Positions 28,761-37,478 of a stretch of 64,000 bases of DNA are shown one piece after another. Location of the stretch: positions 3,162,001-3,226,000 of the forward strand of contig NZ_CP011530.1 in the NCBI RefSeq assembly GCF_001605725.1, read 5' to 3'. A model generated the notes under the pieces. It did no database searches. It had not been told where the DNA came from and saw only the letters and a list, made by a program, of their open reading frames with translations. The position numbers were made by a program, and so were the translations under genes. This stretch comes from Mycobacteroides immunogenum. Its GTDB lineage: Bacteria; Actinomycetota; Actinomycetes; Mycobacteriales; Mycobacteriaceae. The stretch's first letter is position 1. Every line of letters starts with the position of its first letter.

Positions 28761-30338
28761 GTGAGCGATGTGTATCGGGATGATGCCGTGCATCCAGACA
28801 CCATCCGGGTGTTCGAGATCGCATACGCACGCATGGGCATCGGTTTCGTCAGACGCGCAATGCTGTTCTGCCAGTTCGCTCTTGCCCTGTTATTCGCGAT
28901 CGTCGGCACACTGCTGGCCCGCCTGTTCGTACCGGGCTTGACGCCGCGGGACATCGCGGTGCTCGTTACTCTCGGATTCAGCATCTTCCTCGTCGACGGG
29001 TTTCTTGCCTTTGGCACCATCGCGCCACGGCTACGGGTGATCGAGGAATGGGCGCAGACCCGCGACCCCAGCGCCGCTGTTCAGGTGTGGCAGGTAGGCG
29101 CCCAGATTCCCTTGGCACCGTTGCGGTGGGATCGACTGCTGTTCGTCGCGGTCCTCAACATCGGGTGGATCGGGGTGCTCGGGTGGCTGCAGTCCATACC
29201 CATCCCCACGCTCGTGTTGTTCGTTCCCGGGACGCTGTTGACCAGGCTGTACTGGATGGGCATGCGCGCAATGCTCTCCGAGCAGATGTTGCGGCCGGTA
29301 CTGGCCGACATCAGCACCGCGGCAGGCGATCAGCCGATTCCCGTCCGGGTGCGCATTCCGGTGACCCAGCGGATGTTCGTGGTCACCCTGGCCATTGCCA
29401 TCGTCGCCGGAACCGTTGTCGCGGGAATTGTCGGCCCACACACCGTGGCCAGCCTCGCGATTGGGGTGGGCGTCTCGATCGCCGTGGCGGTCAGCATCGC
29501 CGGCGTGCTGGTGCTGCTTCTCACCCGTTCGGTGACCGAACCGGTACGCGACTTGATGTCGGCGGCCGATCGCATCGGCCGCGGCGATCTCGACACCTGG
29601 GTACCGGTGACCGGCAGCGACGACCTCGGAGTACTTGCCCAGTCGTTCAACACCATGATCAGTGGGCTGCGGGAACGTGACCGCATCCGCGCGGCGTTCG
29701 GCACGTATCTGGATCCAGCCATCGCCGATCTCATCCTGACCAGTGGCAACGAAGCCCTGGCACTCGGCCAGGAGGTTGAGGTCACCGCATTGTTCCTGGA
29801 TGTCCGCGGGTTCACCGGCTACTCAGAGCACCGCCCGGCCAGTGAGGTGGTCGCTATGCTCAATGACCTGTTCGGCATCGTCGTACCCATCATCGGCAAA
29901 CATGGCGGCCACGTGGACAAGTTCGTCGGCGATGGGCTTCTCGCCGTCTTCGGTGCCCCTCAGCCACACCGCGACCACGCCGATCGGGCGCTGGCGGCGG
30001 CCCTGGAAATCGCGCGAACGCTCGATACCCGCCCGGGCGGGCCGCAAGTGGGTATCGGACTCAACTCCGGCCCGGTTGTCGCCGGAAATATCGGGGGCGC
30101 GGGACGATTCGACTTCACCGTAATCGGTGACACCGTGAATGTGGCAGCGCGAGTCGAGTCGGCCACCCGGTTGACCGGGGATGCCATTCTGCTGAGCGAG
30201 CAGACTCTGGAACGGCTGGAAAACGCCAGTATGGCCACCATCACCGCGCGGCCAACGATTCCGTTGCGAGGTAAATCAGAAACGGTGGCGTTGTACGCGG
30301 CTTCGATGGCAGCAGAATCGCCGCCAGAATCAGGCTGA
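28761..30338 (+). CDS. Membrane class III adenylyl cyclase with HAMP domain
   Basis: 525 aa from GTG 28761 (a GTG at 28710 would add 17 residues). About six membrane helices fill the N-terminal half; a HAMP domain (SVTEPVRDLMSAADRIGRGD) links to the cyclase domain. Catalytic elements are intact: LFLDVRGFTGYSE (first metal Asp), HVDKFVGDGLLAVFG (second metal Asp) and FTVIGDTVNVAARVE (transition-state Asn and Arg). This is the mycobacterial six-helix-HAMP cyclase type; it makes cAMP in response to membrane signals. Its stop codon lies inside the left copy of the 38-bp repeat at 30328. Confidence 0.92.
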   Translation: MSDVYRDDAVHPDTIRVFEIAYARMGIGFVRRAMLFCQFALALLFAIVGTLLARLFVPGLTPRDIAVLVTLGFSIFLVDGFLAFGTIAPRLRVIEEWAQTRDPSAAVQVWQVGAQIPLAPLRWDRLLFVAVLNIGWIGVLGWLQSIPIPTLVLFVPGTLLTRLYWMGMRAMLSEQMLRPVLADISTAAGDQPIPVRVRIPVTQRMFVVTLAIAIVAGTVVAGIVGPHTVASLAIGVGVSIAVAVSIAGVLVLLLTRSVTEPVRDLMSAADRIGRGDLDTWVPVTGSDDLGVLAQSFNTMISGLRERDRIRAAFGTYLDPAIADLILTSGNEALALGQEVEVTALFLDVRGFTGYSEHRPASEVVAMLNDLFGIVVPIIGKHGGHVDKFVGDGLLAVFGAPQPHRDHADRALAAALEIARTLDTRPGGPQVGIGLNSGPVVAGNIGGAGRFDFTVIGDTVNVAARVESATRLTGDAILLSEQTLERLENASMATITARPTIPLRGKSETVALYAASMAAESPPESG

Positions 30339-30365
30339 GCCTCTCACGAGGCCAAAGGCGAGACT
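30328..30365. repeat. Left copy of 38-bp imperfect direct repeat
   Basis: It contains the last codons of the adenylyl cyclase and a small hairpin (GCCTC-TCAC-GAGGC), then CAAAGGCGAGACT. The same sequence recurs at 33567-33604 with 35 of 38 bases identical. The two copies enclose the flavin oxidoreductase and TetR genes. Confidence 0.85.
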
Positions 30366-30737
30366 ATAAAGGCTCATTCTATGGCACTCCGAGCGCGCCA
30401 ACCACACCATGTCTCCAGTACAGCGCGGCTAGCTCGTGAAAGATAACGGCGTCCAGTATCCCCAGTAAGGGATCAGGTGCAACCCCAACGTCCGAGGCTG
30501 CGGCGGCTTCCCAGAGCATTGTTCTTCAACGTTCAGATCGAGCCGGTACACACGTGATTCTTGTGTTGCTTTTAGATATCACAGTAATACTCAAAGCGCT
30601 TGTGCTAGCAGCCATGTCGATCATCGGCGACAAAATCTGGTGTCCTACAAGACCATCGGTCCACGCAGGGGCCTCCAGCACACTCATGGCGTGATCGTGC
30701 TGGAGGATCCTGCCTAGCGTAGCTGGAGCTACCTCAG
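30366..30737. other. Gene-free stretch with hairpins downstream of the flavin oxidoreductase
   Basis: No convincing coding sequence. Two inverted repeats are present near the 3' end of the minus-strand gene: GTAGCT/AGCTAC at 30719-30732, and a 10-base perfect stem at 30672-30681 with 30697-30706. The area is less GC-rich than the core genes. Confidence 0.6.
30672..30706 (-). terminator. Stem-loop downstream of the flavin oxidoreductase gene
   Basis: CCTCCAGCAC (30672-30681) and GTGCTGGAGG (30697-30706) form a perfect 10-base stem with a 15-base loop, 32 bases past the stop of the minus-strand gene. No strong T-run follows, so termination is likely but not certain. Confidence 0.5.
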
Positions 30738-32153
30738 CTACGAGCTAAGCAAGCCACGCTCTTGAGCCTCTTTGATCTGACTTTCGGGAAGGCCTAGCGT
30801 GATCGCCTCTTCACGGCTCAGCGATGGAGGGATGCTTGCCTGGAAACTGAATAGGTTGCTAGGGTCGTATTGCCTTTTGATATCGACAAGCCTCGCGAAG
30901 CTCTCCCCATAACGCGGATAAACACGGTCATCAACGTGAATATCATGACTGTTGATATAAGTGGCGTCCAGCGACGGCAAGATATCCTTGCCAAGTCCTG
31001 CCATCCACGCAAGGTTGTACTCATCCTCGGCAGGATCTGTCCAGTAGATTCGCGTGTATGGCGCAAGCAGCGCATTGACGTGAGGCAACGAAACAGGGTC
31101 TGCGCGATGACGCTGGGCCGCAACGCCATCAGCTCCGCCCAACCCATACAGATACAGCGCTGTTTCCCCTCTGCCAACTGCGAGTCTGTTCTTTAACTTC
31201 TCCAGAACACCGCGACTCAGCGGCCCCAGCGCTGACCCCATCAAAGTCGTTGCACGAATAGCTTTGGAATACAACATCTCTGGGTCAATAGCCTCGTGAA
31301 CAGCATCTGCATACGCGGTCGCGACGTATTTCTGATCGATTATTGGGGGCAGTGCGTCCAGCAGGGGCGCGACCGCGGTCTCCGTCTCCGCGTGCGGCAG
31401 CAATGAAATCACGTTAATCGCAACAAAGCCAAGCTCCTTACGCTCAAGGTGGGCAACAGTGTTTACTCGACTATCGAGCGTGGGCAGCCACCGCTGAAAC
31501 GCGTCAGCAACTTCAACGAAGTGCTCCCAGTCCCACCGAATGAGCCCTTGAGTCAATGTAGGCAGCCGATACGCCTGGAAGGTCAACGATGTCACCACAC
31601 CAAAGTTATTCCCGCCGGCGCCACGGAGTCCCCAAAACAGATCAGGGTGATGCTCACTGTCGACAGTGAGTATCTCCCCTTCCGCATCGACAACTTCCAA
31701 CGACCGGATGCTCTGCGTAAGCCATCCGTGCGAACGAGCAAGCAATCCCGCTCCCCCGCCCAGGCAGTTGCCCCCGACAGCCACCCCACCACACGTCCCG
31801 CCGGGGATCGCCAATCCGCGCAGACCCAATGCCGGATAAACGGAGCCGAACCGAGCAGACGGACCCAGTACAACGGTGTCGTCGTCACGAATTTCGATCG
31901 TATTCATTTTTGACAAGCTGATGACAACTCCTCCGTCGACGGAGGAGTACCCATCGAAACTGTGCCCGCCAGAACGGATCCGCAAAGGCCGCCCCTGCTT
32001 GCGGGCGTAACGCACGGCCGCCTGAACCTGATACACGTCCTTCGGGTAGATGATCTCCCTAGGACGACTGCGATACAAGGCATTCCATGCAGCACAGGAA
32101 TCCTCATAGTCAGGACTGCAGCCGTTGACTATCTCACCGGTCGACTCAGCCAT
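30738..32153 (-). CDS. BBE-like FAD-linked oxidoreductase, probably bicovalent
   Basis: 471 aa. Berberine-bridge-enzyme-like flavoprotein: PCMH FAD domain with IRSGGHSFDGYSS (His64, the expected histidyl-FAD link) and IPGGTCGGVAVGGN (Cys121, the expected cysteinyl-FAD link). The BBE C-terminus has DDRVYPRYGESFARL and KRQYDPSNLFSF. Such enzymes oxidise sugars, alkaloids or antibiotics. No signal peptide is seen. It is divergent from a TetR gene inside a segment flanked by direct repeats, with lower GC than its neighbours, suggesting an acquired cassette. Substrate unknown. Confidence 0.88.
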   Translation of the reverse strand: MAESTGEIVNGCSPDYEDSCAAWNALYRSRPREIIYPKDVYQVQAAVRYARKQGRPLRIRSGGHSFDGYSSVDGGVVISLSKMNTIEIRDDDTVVLGPSARFGSVYPALGLRGLAIPGGTCGGVAVGGNCLGGGAGLLARSHGWLTQSIRSLEVVDAEGEILTVDSEHHPDLFWGLRGAGGNNFGVVTSLTFQAYRLPTLTQGLIRWDWEHFVEVADAFQRWLPTLDSRVNTVAHLERKELGFVAINVISLLPHAETETAVAPLLDALPPIIDQKYVATAYADAVHEAIDPEMLYSKAIRATTLMGSALGPLSRGVLEKLKNRLAVGRGETALYLYGLGGADGVAAQRHRADPVSLPHVNALLAPYTRIYWTDPAEDEYNLAWMAGLGKDILPSLDATYINSHDIHVDDRVYPRYGESFARLVDIKRQYDPSNLFSFQASIPPSLSREEAITLGLPESQIKEAQERGLLSS

Positions 32154-32518
32154 AGTTAATCTCCTTAGTGGTTTGTCACGGCCCCAGGTACGGCCTCCGA
32201 ACGCACACCCGGCACGATCAGGTTCTCCGCAGGCCGCCCCTTCACTCTAATACTTGTTATACAACAAGCAAGTTATACACCACGGTTTTCAAAGGTTTCG
32301 CCTCCACCCACGGGCACCTACAGTGCAGCAAATCCTCGTGACGCCTCGGCCCTAACCGGTCGACCGCATGGGCCTTGGCCACCGCCTGCCCACATAGACA
32401 CTTCGGGGCAGGCAGCGCAGATGTGTCAACACCAGATCTGCGACTGGGGCGCGCACCATCCCGGGCGAGTCGCTACCCTGCTGCCAACCTGCCAGTCGCC
32501 CAGCTTTATGGTGCCCAC
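32154..32518. other. Divergent control region between the flavin oxidoreductase and TetR genes
   Basis: 365 bases without a gene. It holds an AT-rich block at 32247-32282 with the palindrome CTTGTTATACAACAAG and a repeated GTTATAC, likely the shared promoter/operator. An in-frame upstream extension of the TetR frame to 32375 has no family similarity and was not taken as coding. Confidence 0.6.
32253..32268. promoter_or_regulatory. Palindrome CTTGTTATACAACAAG, candidate TetR operator
   Basis: Arms CTTGTT and AACAAG flank ATAC. The GTTATAC motif recurs at 32272-32278, 16 bases downstream, giving a second half-site. It lies 100 bases upstream of the minus-strand oxidoreductase start and 250 bases before tetR, where a repressor of the oxidoreductase would bind. 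Confidence 0.5.
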
Positions 32519-33178
32519 ATGTCAACGCGAAAGCGGGAGGCTACTCCCAGACAAGACCATCCACGCCGCAAACAACTCGAACGCACAGAGGAAGCGCGCG
32601 CAAAACTTATCGATGCTGCTATCTATCTCCTCGGCACCAATGGGTACAGCGGAACGACGCTGGCTGAAGTCGGCCGCAGGGCCGGATTCAGCCGCGGCAT
32701 AGTCAGCTTCCATTTCGGAACTAAAGAACAGCTGGTTCTTGCTGCCATCCACTCAATCCGTGAAGGTATCCGTTCACGACTGACAGCCGAGCCGCGCGTC
32801 TATGGCTTGCAGGCCATAGACCGACTGATCGAAAACTACTTACTTAGTGACGCCAGAGCCGGACAGCGCGTCCGTGCAATGCATGTCATGATCATTGAAT
32901 CAGTCACCGCCACACCAGCATTGAAGTCAGCGGTCGTCGAGAATAACGCGATCTTCCGAGACATGATCAGCGAATGGATACGTGACGCCTCTGACGGTGG
33001 CGAGATTCAACTACAAGGCCAACCAGGCGACGTGGCAACTATTCTCGAGGGAATGCTACGCGGCATCATCCTCCAGCACCTTGCTGAACCTGAAGCAATC
33101 GATCTTCCTAACATCGCTCATATCGCGAAGCGAATTGTCCGCGTATACCTCCAAGCACCATGCGACGCACAAGGCTAA
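32519..33178 (+). CDS. TetR-family regulator next to the flavin oxidoreductase
   Basis: 219 aa from ATG 32519. A basic N-terminal tail (STRKREATPRQDHPRRKQ) precedes the helix-turn-helix ARAKLIDAAIYLLGTNGYSG to LAEVGRRAGFSRGIVSFHFG. The C-terminal domain (MHVMIIESVTATPALKSAV) is of the type seen in BetI/AcrR-like regulators. It is divergent from the BBE-like oxidoreductase and probably controls it through the palindrome at 32253. Base composition is lower in GC than in the core genes, in keeping with acquisition of the segment. Confidence 0.88.
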   Translation: MSTRKREATPRQDHPRRKQLERTEEARAKLIDAAIYLLGTNGYSGTTLAEVGRRAGFSRGIVSFHFGTKEQLVLAAIHSIREGIRSRLTAEPRVYGLQAIDRLIENYLLSDARAGQRVRAMHVMIIESVTATPALKSAVVENNAIFRDMISEWIRDASDGGEIQLQGQPGDVATILEGMLRGIILQHLAEPEAIDLPNIAHIAKRIVRVYLQAPCDAQG

Positions 33179-33483
33179 AACCACTAAGTGGTCCGGACTA
33201 TTGCAATATTGCCCTATAAGATTCCCCGCAGCTGACTCCAATTCAGCAACCGATAGATCAGCCGTCCTCATTTCGGTGGCGGCTACACCTACAGCAGGTC
33301 GGCGTTACGGTCACTGCCCGATCCAGCTGGAAGCACGTTTGACAGACTCCAGGTGACGGCTTTCGACGGTCGACAGCCGGGTCACGATGGTGTTCACTTC
33401 GACCAGCCGGGCATTTAGCAGCGCCGCGGGTCAAATATCGAAGTCAGGAAAGGGAAAACACCTTCCTATCTGTACTTCTTGGG

Positions 33484-33555
33484 TGGTCCCGGCTGGGTTC
33501 GAACCGGCGACACCTCGCGTGTGAGGCGTGTGCTCTTCCGCCGAGCTACGCGACC
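33484..33555 (-). pseudogene. Decayed tRNA-Val(CAC) copy
   Basis: 72 bases closely matching the intact tRNA-Val(CAC) at 41719-41790, including the CAC anticodon and the TTCGAACC loop. It differs at sites that break pairing: G-G in the acceptor stem, A-A in the anticodon stem and C-A in the T stem. About 22 bases of 5' flank also match the intact gene (CGCGTAYCGATCAWTCRGGCTGA pattern). It is therefore a duplicate that has lost three stem pairs rather than a working tRNA. It lies 11 bases from the right repeat copy. Confidence 0.75.
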
Positions 33556-33566
33556 GCGTATCGATC

Positions 33567-33604
33567 AATCGGGCTGAGCCTCTCATGAGGCCAAAGGCGA
33601 GGCT
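33567..33604. repeat. Right copy of 38-bp imperfect direct repeat
   Basis: Matches 30328-30365 at 35 of 38 positions, with the same GCCTC-TCAT-GAGGC hairpin and CAAAGGCGAGGCT. It begins 12 bases past the 5' end of the tRNA remnant. Together the two copies bracket about 3.2 kb. Confidence 0.85.
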
Positions 33605-33755
33605 CGGACTGAACCGAGTCGGGACGCGGCGGCCAGTGCGCCCAGGTGTCGCAAATGCCACAAAATGTTGTACATCGACCGGTCTACTGAAAGGCTTTTA
33701 GTGGACCAGCCGATGAGCCGGGCAGTGACAACAAGAATGAGGGCGCGAACTACTT

Positions 33756-34802
33756 ATGGTCTCGATTCCGGTATCGGCGAGAAACCTGTTCTCCATTACC
33801 TTCGGCGACGGTGTGCGCCCACCCCGGCCGACCAGCCATGCTGTGCTGTTCGACGAACCGCATCGCCAGTTGCGCCGATACGGCACCCACGATCCGCGTG
33901 AGTCCAGCGCCGCCCCAGTCCTGTTGGTTCCGCCGCTGGCAGCGTCGGCGACATGCTATGACCTAGCACCGGGTCAGTCACTGGTGGCGCATCTACTCGA
34001 ACAGGGCCGCACGCCCTATGTCGTTGACTACGGTGAGATCGGCTGGGCAGACAGACATCTGGGCCTGGAAACCTTCTTCGCCGACATCATTCCGCAGGCC
34101 ATAGAGCGCGTGCTCATCGATTCCGGCAAGGCGCAGCTCGACCTGATTGGGTGGAGCCTGGGCGGCACCCTGAGCCTTTTGACCGCAGCGGCAGACCGAG
34201 AATTGCCGATCCGTTCGATCGTCGCCATCGGTACCCCGTTGGACTACTCACAGATCCCGGGCTATCCCGAGGCACGCCGAATCACCAAGCCCACCAACGG
34301 CTATGCCATAACCACGGTGCTGCGAGCACTCGGCGGCATTCCCGCTCCGGTGGTACAGGCGGCCTACCGCGCCACCTCGTGGGACCGCGAAATCAAACGC
34401 CCCTGGTTCCTCCTGAACAATCTGGACAACACCGAAGCGTTGGCCAAAGCTGAGGTGATCGACCGGTTTCAGGACGCCTTCCCCGGTTATCCGGGGCGGG
34501 CGGTGTCGCAGATGTGGGGCCGATTTATCTATCACGATGAGATCGCCGCAGGCGTGGTCAATGTCGCCGGATACACGCTCGATCTGACTGCCCTGACGCT
34601 GCCAATCCAGCTCTTCGGCAGCCATCGCGATGCCATCGCACCGTGGCAGTGTGTGCACAACGGCGTCGACATGCTCAAGTCGGCGGACGTCCGGTTCACC
34701 ACCGTGGAGGCGAGTCACCTGGGACTAGTGGCATTGTCGGCCGGTGTCAACGAGACGTGGCCGGCCATCGACGACTTTCTGACGGAGCTGGACCGGCGGT
34801 AG
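33756..34802 (+). CDS. PHA-synthase-like alpha/beta hydrolase
   Basis: 348 aa, ATG start. Alpha/beta hydrolase fold with nucleophile elbow LIGWSLGGTLSLL (Ser), upstream VLLVPPLAASATCYDL, a likely Asp in LFGSHRDAIAPW and His in VEASHLGLVA. The oxyanion and PPLAAS segment resemble PhaC-type polyhydroxyalkanoate synthases, but the elbow has Ser rather than the Cys of true synthases, so a lipase or esterase role is more likely. It lies just outside the repeat-bounded segment; before insertion it would have followed the adenylyl cyclase. Confidence 0.78.
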   Translation: MVSIPVSARNLFSITFGDGVRPPRPTSHAVLFDEPHRQLRRYGTHDPRESSAAPVLLVPPLAASATCYDLAPGQSLVAHLLEQGRTPYVVDYGEIGWADRHLGLETFFADIIPQAIERVLIDSGKAQLDLIGWSLGGTLSLLTAAADRELPIRSIVAIGTPLDYSQIPGYPEARRITKPTNGYAITTVLRALGGIPAPVVQAAYRATSWDREIKRPWFLLNNLDNTEALAKAEVIDRFQDAFPGYPGRAVSQMWGRFIYHDEIAAGVVNVAGYTLDLTALTLPIQLFGSHRDAIAPWQCVHNGVDMLKSADVRFTTVEASHLGLVALSAGVNETWPAIDDFLTELDRR

Positions 34803-34944
34803 TAGAGCAGCATCCAACACGTCACTCCGACCAAGTCCCCTGACTACGCGCCGGACAACAGACAGCCAAGGGAAGCGGTTCGATTCAGCGACCGCCAAGC
34901 AGCCTTCATTTCGGGCGCCTACCGCATGAGCCTGCGGAGAAAAC

Positions 34945-34981
34945 GGGTGCTCCGCCGGTGTTTAACCCGCGGAGCACCCGC
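34945..34981. terminator. Bidirectional stem-loop between convergent genes
   Basis: A 12-base perfect stem (34945-34956 with 34970-34981) around a 13-base loop. It lies between the plus-strand hydrolase (ends 34802) and the minus-strand hchA-like gene (ends 35016), so it probably terminates both. Confidence 0.75.
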
Positions 34982-35015
34982 CTTCAGGCACCTCACATGT
35001 CCGCGCGGCCAGCGC

Positions 35016-35903
35016 TCAGGATTTACCGGCTTCTTCAAGCAACAGGGGTGCGGCAAGCTTGCCCAGGTTGTTTGATGCCAGCGGACTGTCGCCAGTCAGC
35101 AATTTGCGGTCCTGGTGCACTTGCCCGGTGATGCCGGTGTTGAGTACCTTCAGGCCTAGTTCCTCAAGTTCCTTGGCGACCAAATGCACCAATCGGCCGG
35201 GAATATATCCGATTTCGAGATTGGCACCCTCGTCGAGGGCATCGGGGAAAACCGTGATCTCATAGCCCTTAAGAGGGTATTCGTCTCGGCTTGCACCGAC
35301 GGCTAGCAAAGATGCGAGAAATACCGGACCGTGGCACAGGGTGACAATGTATTTATCGTTGTCCAGGGCCCATTTAAGCGACTCGCCGACAAGCTCGCTG
35401 GAGGGAATACCATTGATCACACCGTGTCCGCCCGGGACGAATAATGCAATATAATCGGAATCTGGCCCGAGATTGTTCTGGACAACTTCAGATAAGTTGA
35501 GAGGCTGCTTGAACTTCGGCAGAAACTTCTCAAATCCCGCTTTCACTGCCGCGTCTTCAGCGGGGAAGGCCCATAATTCGAATTTCACCGGATTCCCGCT
35601 GATGGTGGCGATATCGACCTCGAAGCCTGCGGCGTCGAAGTGCAACAATGGCAATAGCAGTTCCAGGGGGTGATTACCGGTCGAGAAGAAAGTTCCGTTC
35701 TGCGTGAGTAGATAACGCTCTTCGGTCGCGATTAACAATACTTTCCATCGACCACCAGTGTAGGGATTCGGGTATTCGGCATCGCCAAAGTCACTCTTGG
35801 GCCCGACGTATTTCGTTAGCGAGTATGCAGAGGGGAAAAAAGCGTTGTATTCTGCGGGGTCGGCAACTGGCGCTTTGGACAGATCGGCATCGGATGTCGT
35901 CAT
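35016..35903 (-). CDS. hchA: HchA-like DJ-1/PfpI protein (glyoxalase III / deglycase family)
   Basis: 295 aa, matching the Hsp31/HchA group. Seen: [35 protein letters not shown], and the nucleophile elbow [11 protein letters not shown] with the catalytic Cys. HchA proteins convert methylglyoxal to lactate, and chaperone and deglycase activities are also reported. Third gene of a minus-strand set after an SDR and a cupin gene (86 bases after the cupin). Third-position use looks less GC-rich than in the core region, a hint of a different origin. Confidence 0.88.
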   Translation of the reverse strand: MTTSDADLSKAPVADPAEYNAFFPSAYSLTKYVGPKSDFGDAEYPNPYTGGRWKVLLIATEERYLLTQNGTFFSTGNHPLELLLPLLHFDAAGFEVDIATISGNPVKFELWAFPAEDAAVKAGFEKFLPKFKQPLNLSEVVQNNLGPDSDYIALFVPGGHGVINGIPSSELVGESLKWALDNDKYIVTLCHGPVFLASLLAVGASRDEYPLKGYEITVFPDALDEGANLEIGYIPGRLVHLVAKELEELGLKVLNTGITGQVHQDRKLLTGDSPLASNNLGKLAAPLLLEEAGKS

Positions 35904-35989
35904 AATCTAATTTCCTATCAATATATCTATGATTGAGAGTCCTTAGTAAATTGCCACTGAGTCGTCAGACACTCCTATCTCTCCAGTTG

Positions 35990-36595
35990 CTATTCGTCGA
36001 AGTTGTAATACTCGGCCAGCTGCCGCTTCGAGACAAAAGCTGGGATCGGCTCGATGAACTCGACAGTCCGGGGTTCTCGTTTCTCCAAGGTTGCCAGGAG
36101 GGACTCAGACTCTGGGTCGGCCTGCAGATTGGCGTATTCGATATCTGTGTAGACGATGGCGTCTTTGTATCGATACAGAAATGCCTCCCGCAGCGGAGGA
36201 ACCGGCATCCCCTCATGGTCAAGCTCCCCGCGGTCGGCGAGAGTAAACAGCACGGACAACATGAGATTGAGCCGGTTGTCCGGCTCAGGCGACGCCTGGA
36301 CCAATACGCGCGCTTCTGCATCCCCGGCGTTCCACCACGCATGCGGGGTGCCGGGCGGAACCACGACAGGCTGGCCGGGTATCGCCGCCTGCGTGTGCCC
36401 GTCGATGTTCATCTCCAGTTCTCCATCGAGCAGAGTGAACGTCTCGGTCGATCGCGGATGGACGTGGGTTCCGTTGACCTTCGCACCCGGAGCGGCGTAC
36501 AGATCCACAATCGACGAGTAGCCGTTCCGCTGATCCGGAAGCTGGCGGGTGATCATCCTTTCCCCAGTTATCGGGTTGCTGATGGCCTGATACAT
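35990..36595 (-). CDS. Cupin-domain protein
   Basis: 201 aa from ATG 36595, which has GGAGAG 6 bases upstream; 18 further codons upstream are in frame but lack a ribosome site. The cupin core has GTHVHPRSTETFTLLDGELE and VVPPGTPHAWWNAGD, giving the usual His-His-Glu-His metal ligands. The C-terminal part is helical with ESLLATLEKREPRTVEF. Cupins of this type may be dioxygenases, isomerases or binding proteins. It lies between SDR and hchA genes, probably one transcript. Confidence 0.8.
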   Translation of the reverse strand: MYQAISNPITGERMITRQLPDQRNGYSSIVDLYAAPGAKVNGTHVHPRSTETFTLLDGELEMNIDGHTQAAIPGQPVVVPPGTPHAWWNAGDAEARVLVQASPEPDNRLNLMLSVLFTLADRGELDHEGMPVPPLREAFLYRYKDAIVYTDIEYANLQADPESESLLATLEKREPRTVEFIEPIPAFVSKRQLAEYYNFDE

Positions 36596-36641
36596 CGTTA
36601 GCTCTCCGTATCCGTCATGTACTGCGTGCCGATTGCTCGAA

Positions 36642-37478
36642 CTAATCATTGATGCTGAGGCTTAACTGCCGGTATCGCTCGATGTCCGCGGCCACGGCAT
36701 CGAGTTTGTGAGTGACTGCCCGCAGCGCATCGGCTCCGAGATATATGCGGCGCGGTGGCGGCTCCATCTGGCTCAATGACACAAACGCCTCCGCTACCAG
36801 GCGAGGATCACCACCTTGCCGATGATTGAGCCTGGTGTACTCGTTGCGGGCCGCTTCGACGTTTTGGTAGTCAGGGATGCGATGGGCCGCATCCCGCCTG
36901 GATCTGGAGTCAAGAAAATCGGTACGCACCCCGCCCGGACATACTGCCGTCGCATAGATGCCCAATGGCGCGACCTCCTCAGCCAAGGCTTCGGTCAGCA
37001 TCAATACCGCCGCTTTGGTCGCGCTATACAAGCCGGTCGCAGGCCCAGTGACGTTCGCCGAGATCGAAGCAAGGTTGATGACCCGGCCCGCTTTCTGCCG
37101 GCGCATGTGCGGCAGTACCTGTTGAGTGACTTCCAAGAGGCCAAAAACATTCACATCGAAGTTATCGCGGACATCTGCTCGGGAAAAGTCCTCCACCGCT
37201 CCCAGAACTGAATAACCCGCGTTGTTGACCAACACATCAATGCGTCCGAACGCGTCAACAGCGCCGGCAACGGCATCCTCGATCTGCGCCGGGTCGGTTA
37301 TAGACATCTGAACTGCTTGTAGCACATCGGGTCCAGCATCGACCTGCCCTCGCAGTTGCGCCGGGTCACGCGAAGTGCAAACGACCCGCGCACCTGTTTC
37401 CAAAGCGGCTCGCACCGTCTCGAGTCCAATACCCTTCGATGCACCCGTAATGAACCACACCGCAGTATTCCCTACCAC
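36642..37478 (-). CDS. Short-chain dehydrogenase/reductase
   Basis: 278 aa, GTG start. Classical SDR: cofactor loop TGASKGIGLE (residues 11-20), NNAGYSVLGAVE, the catalytic Ser in LASISANVTG and YSATK, followed by PGGVRTDF. The Arg after the second strand (TSRDPAQLRG) suggests NADP(H). First gene of the SDR-cupin-HchA set. Divergent from the MscL fragment and PucR-type regulator, with a palindrome in the gap at 37730-37749, so the set may be under that regulator. Substrate not known. Confidence 0.9.
   Translation of the reverse strand: MVGNTAVWFITGASKGIGLETVRAALETGARVVCTSRDPAQLRGQVDAGPDVLQAVQMSITDPAQIEDAVAGAVDAFGRIDVLVNNAGYSVLGAVEDFSRADVRDNFDVNVFGLLEVTQQVLPHMRRQKAGRVINLASISANVTGPATGLYSATKAAVLMLTEALAEEVAPLGIYATAVCPGGVRTDFLDSRSRRDAAHRIPDYQNVEAARNEYTRLNHRQGGDPRLVAEAFVSLSQMEPPPRRIYLGADALRAVTHKLDAVAADIERYRQLSLSIND

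Larger units (their letters stand above)
33179..33755. other. Gene-free stretch with tRNA remnant and right repeat copy
   Basis: No protein gene is supported. It contains the decayed tRNA-Val copy (33484-33555) and the right copy of the 38-bp repeat (33567-33604). The remainder, up to the PHA-synthase-like gene, shows no clear feature. Confidence 0.6.

Noticed and set aside
32375..32518. A longer TetR protein starting at 32375
   Set aside because: The extra 48 residues have no family similarity, and the normal N-terminus with ATG 32519 fits better.
33484..33555. A functional tRNA-Val gene
   Set aside because: Three stem positions are mispaired (acceptor, anticodon and T stems) relative to the intact tRNA-Val(CAC) at 41719, so it is treated as a decayed copy.
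30328..33604. A complete integrative element or prophage
   Set aside because: No integrase, excisionase or phage gene is present between the repeats.
33756..34802. A true PhaC polyhydroxyalkanoate synthase
   Set aside because: The nucleophile elbow is GWSLGG with Ser instead of the Cys required in PhaC, and the protein is shorter than typical synthases.
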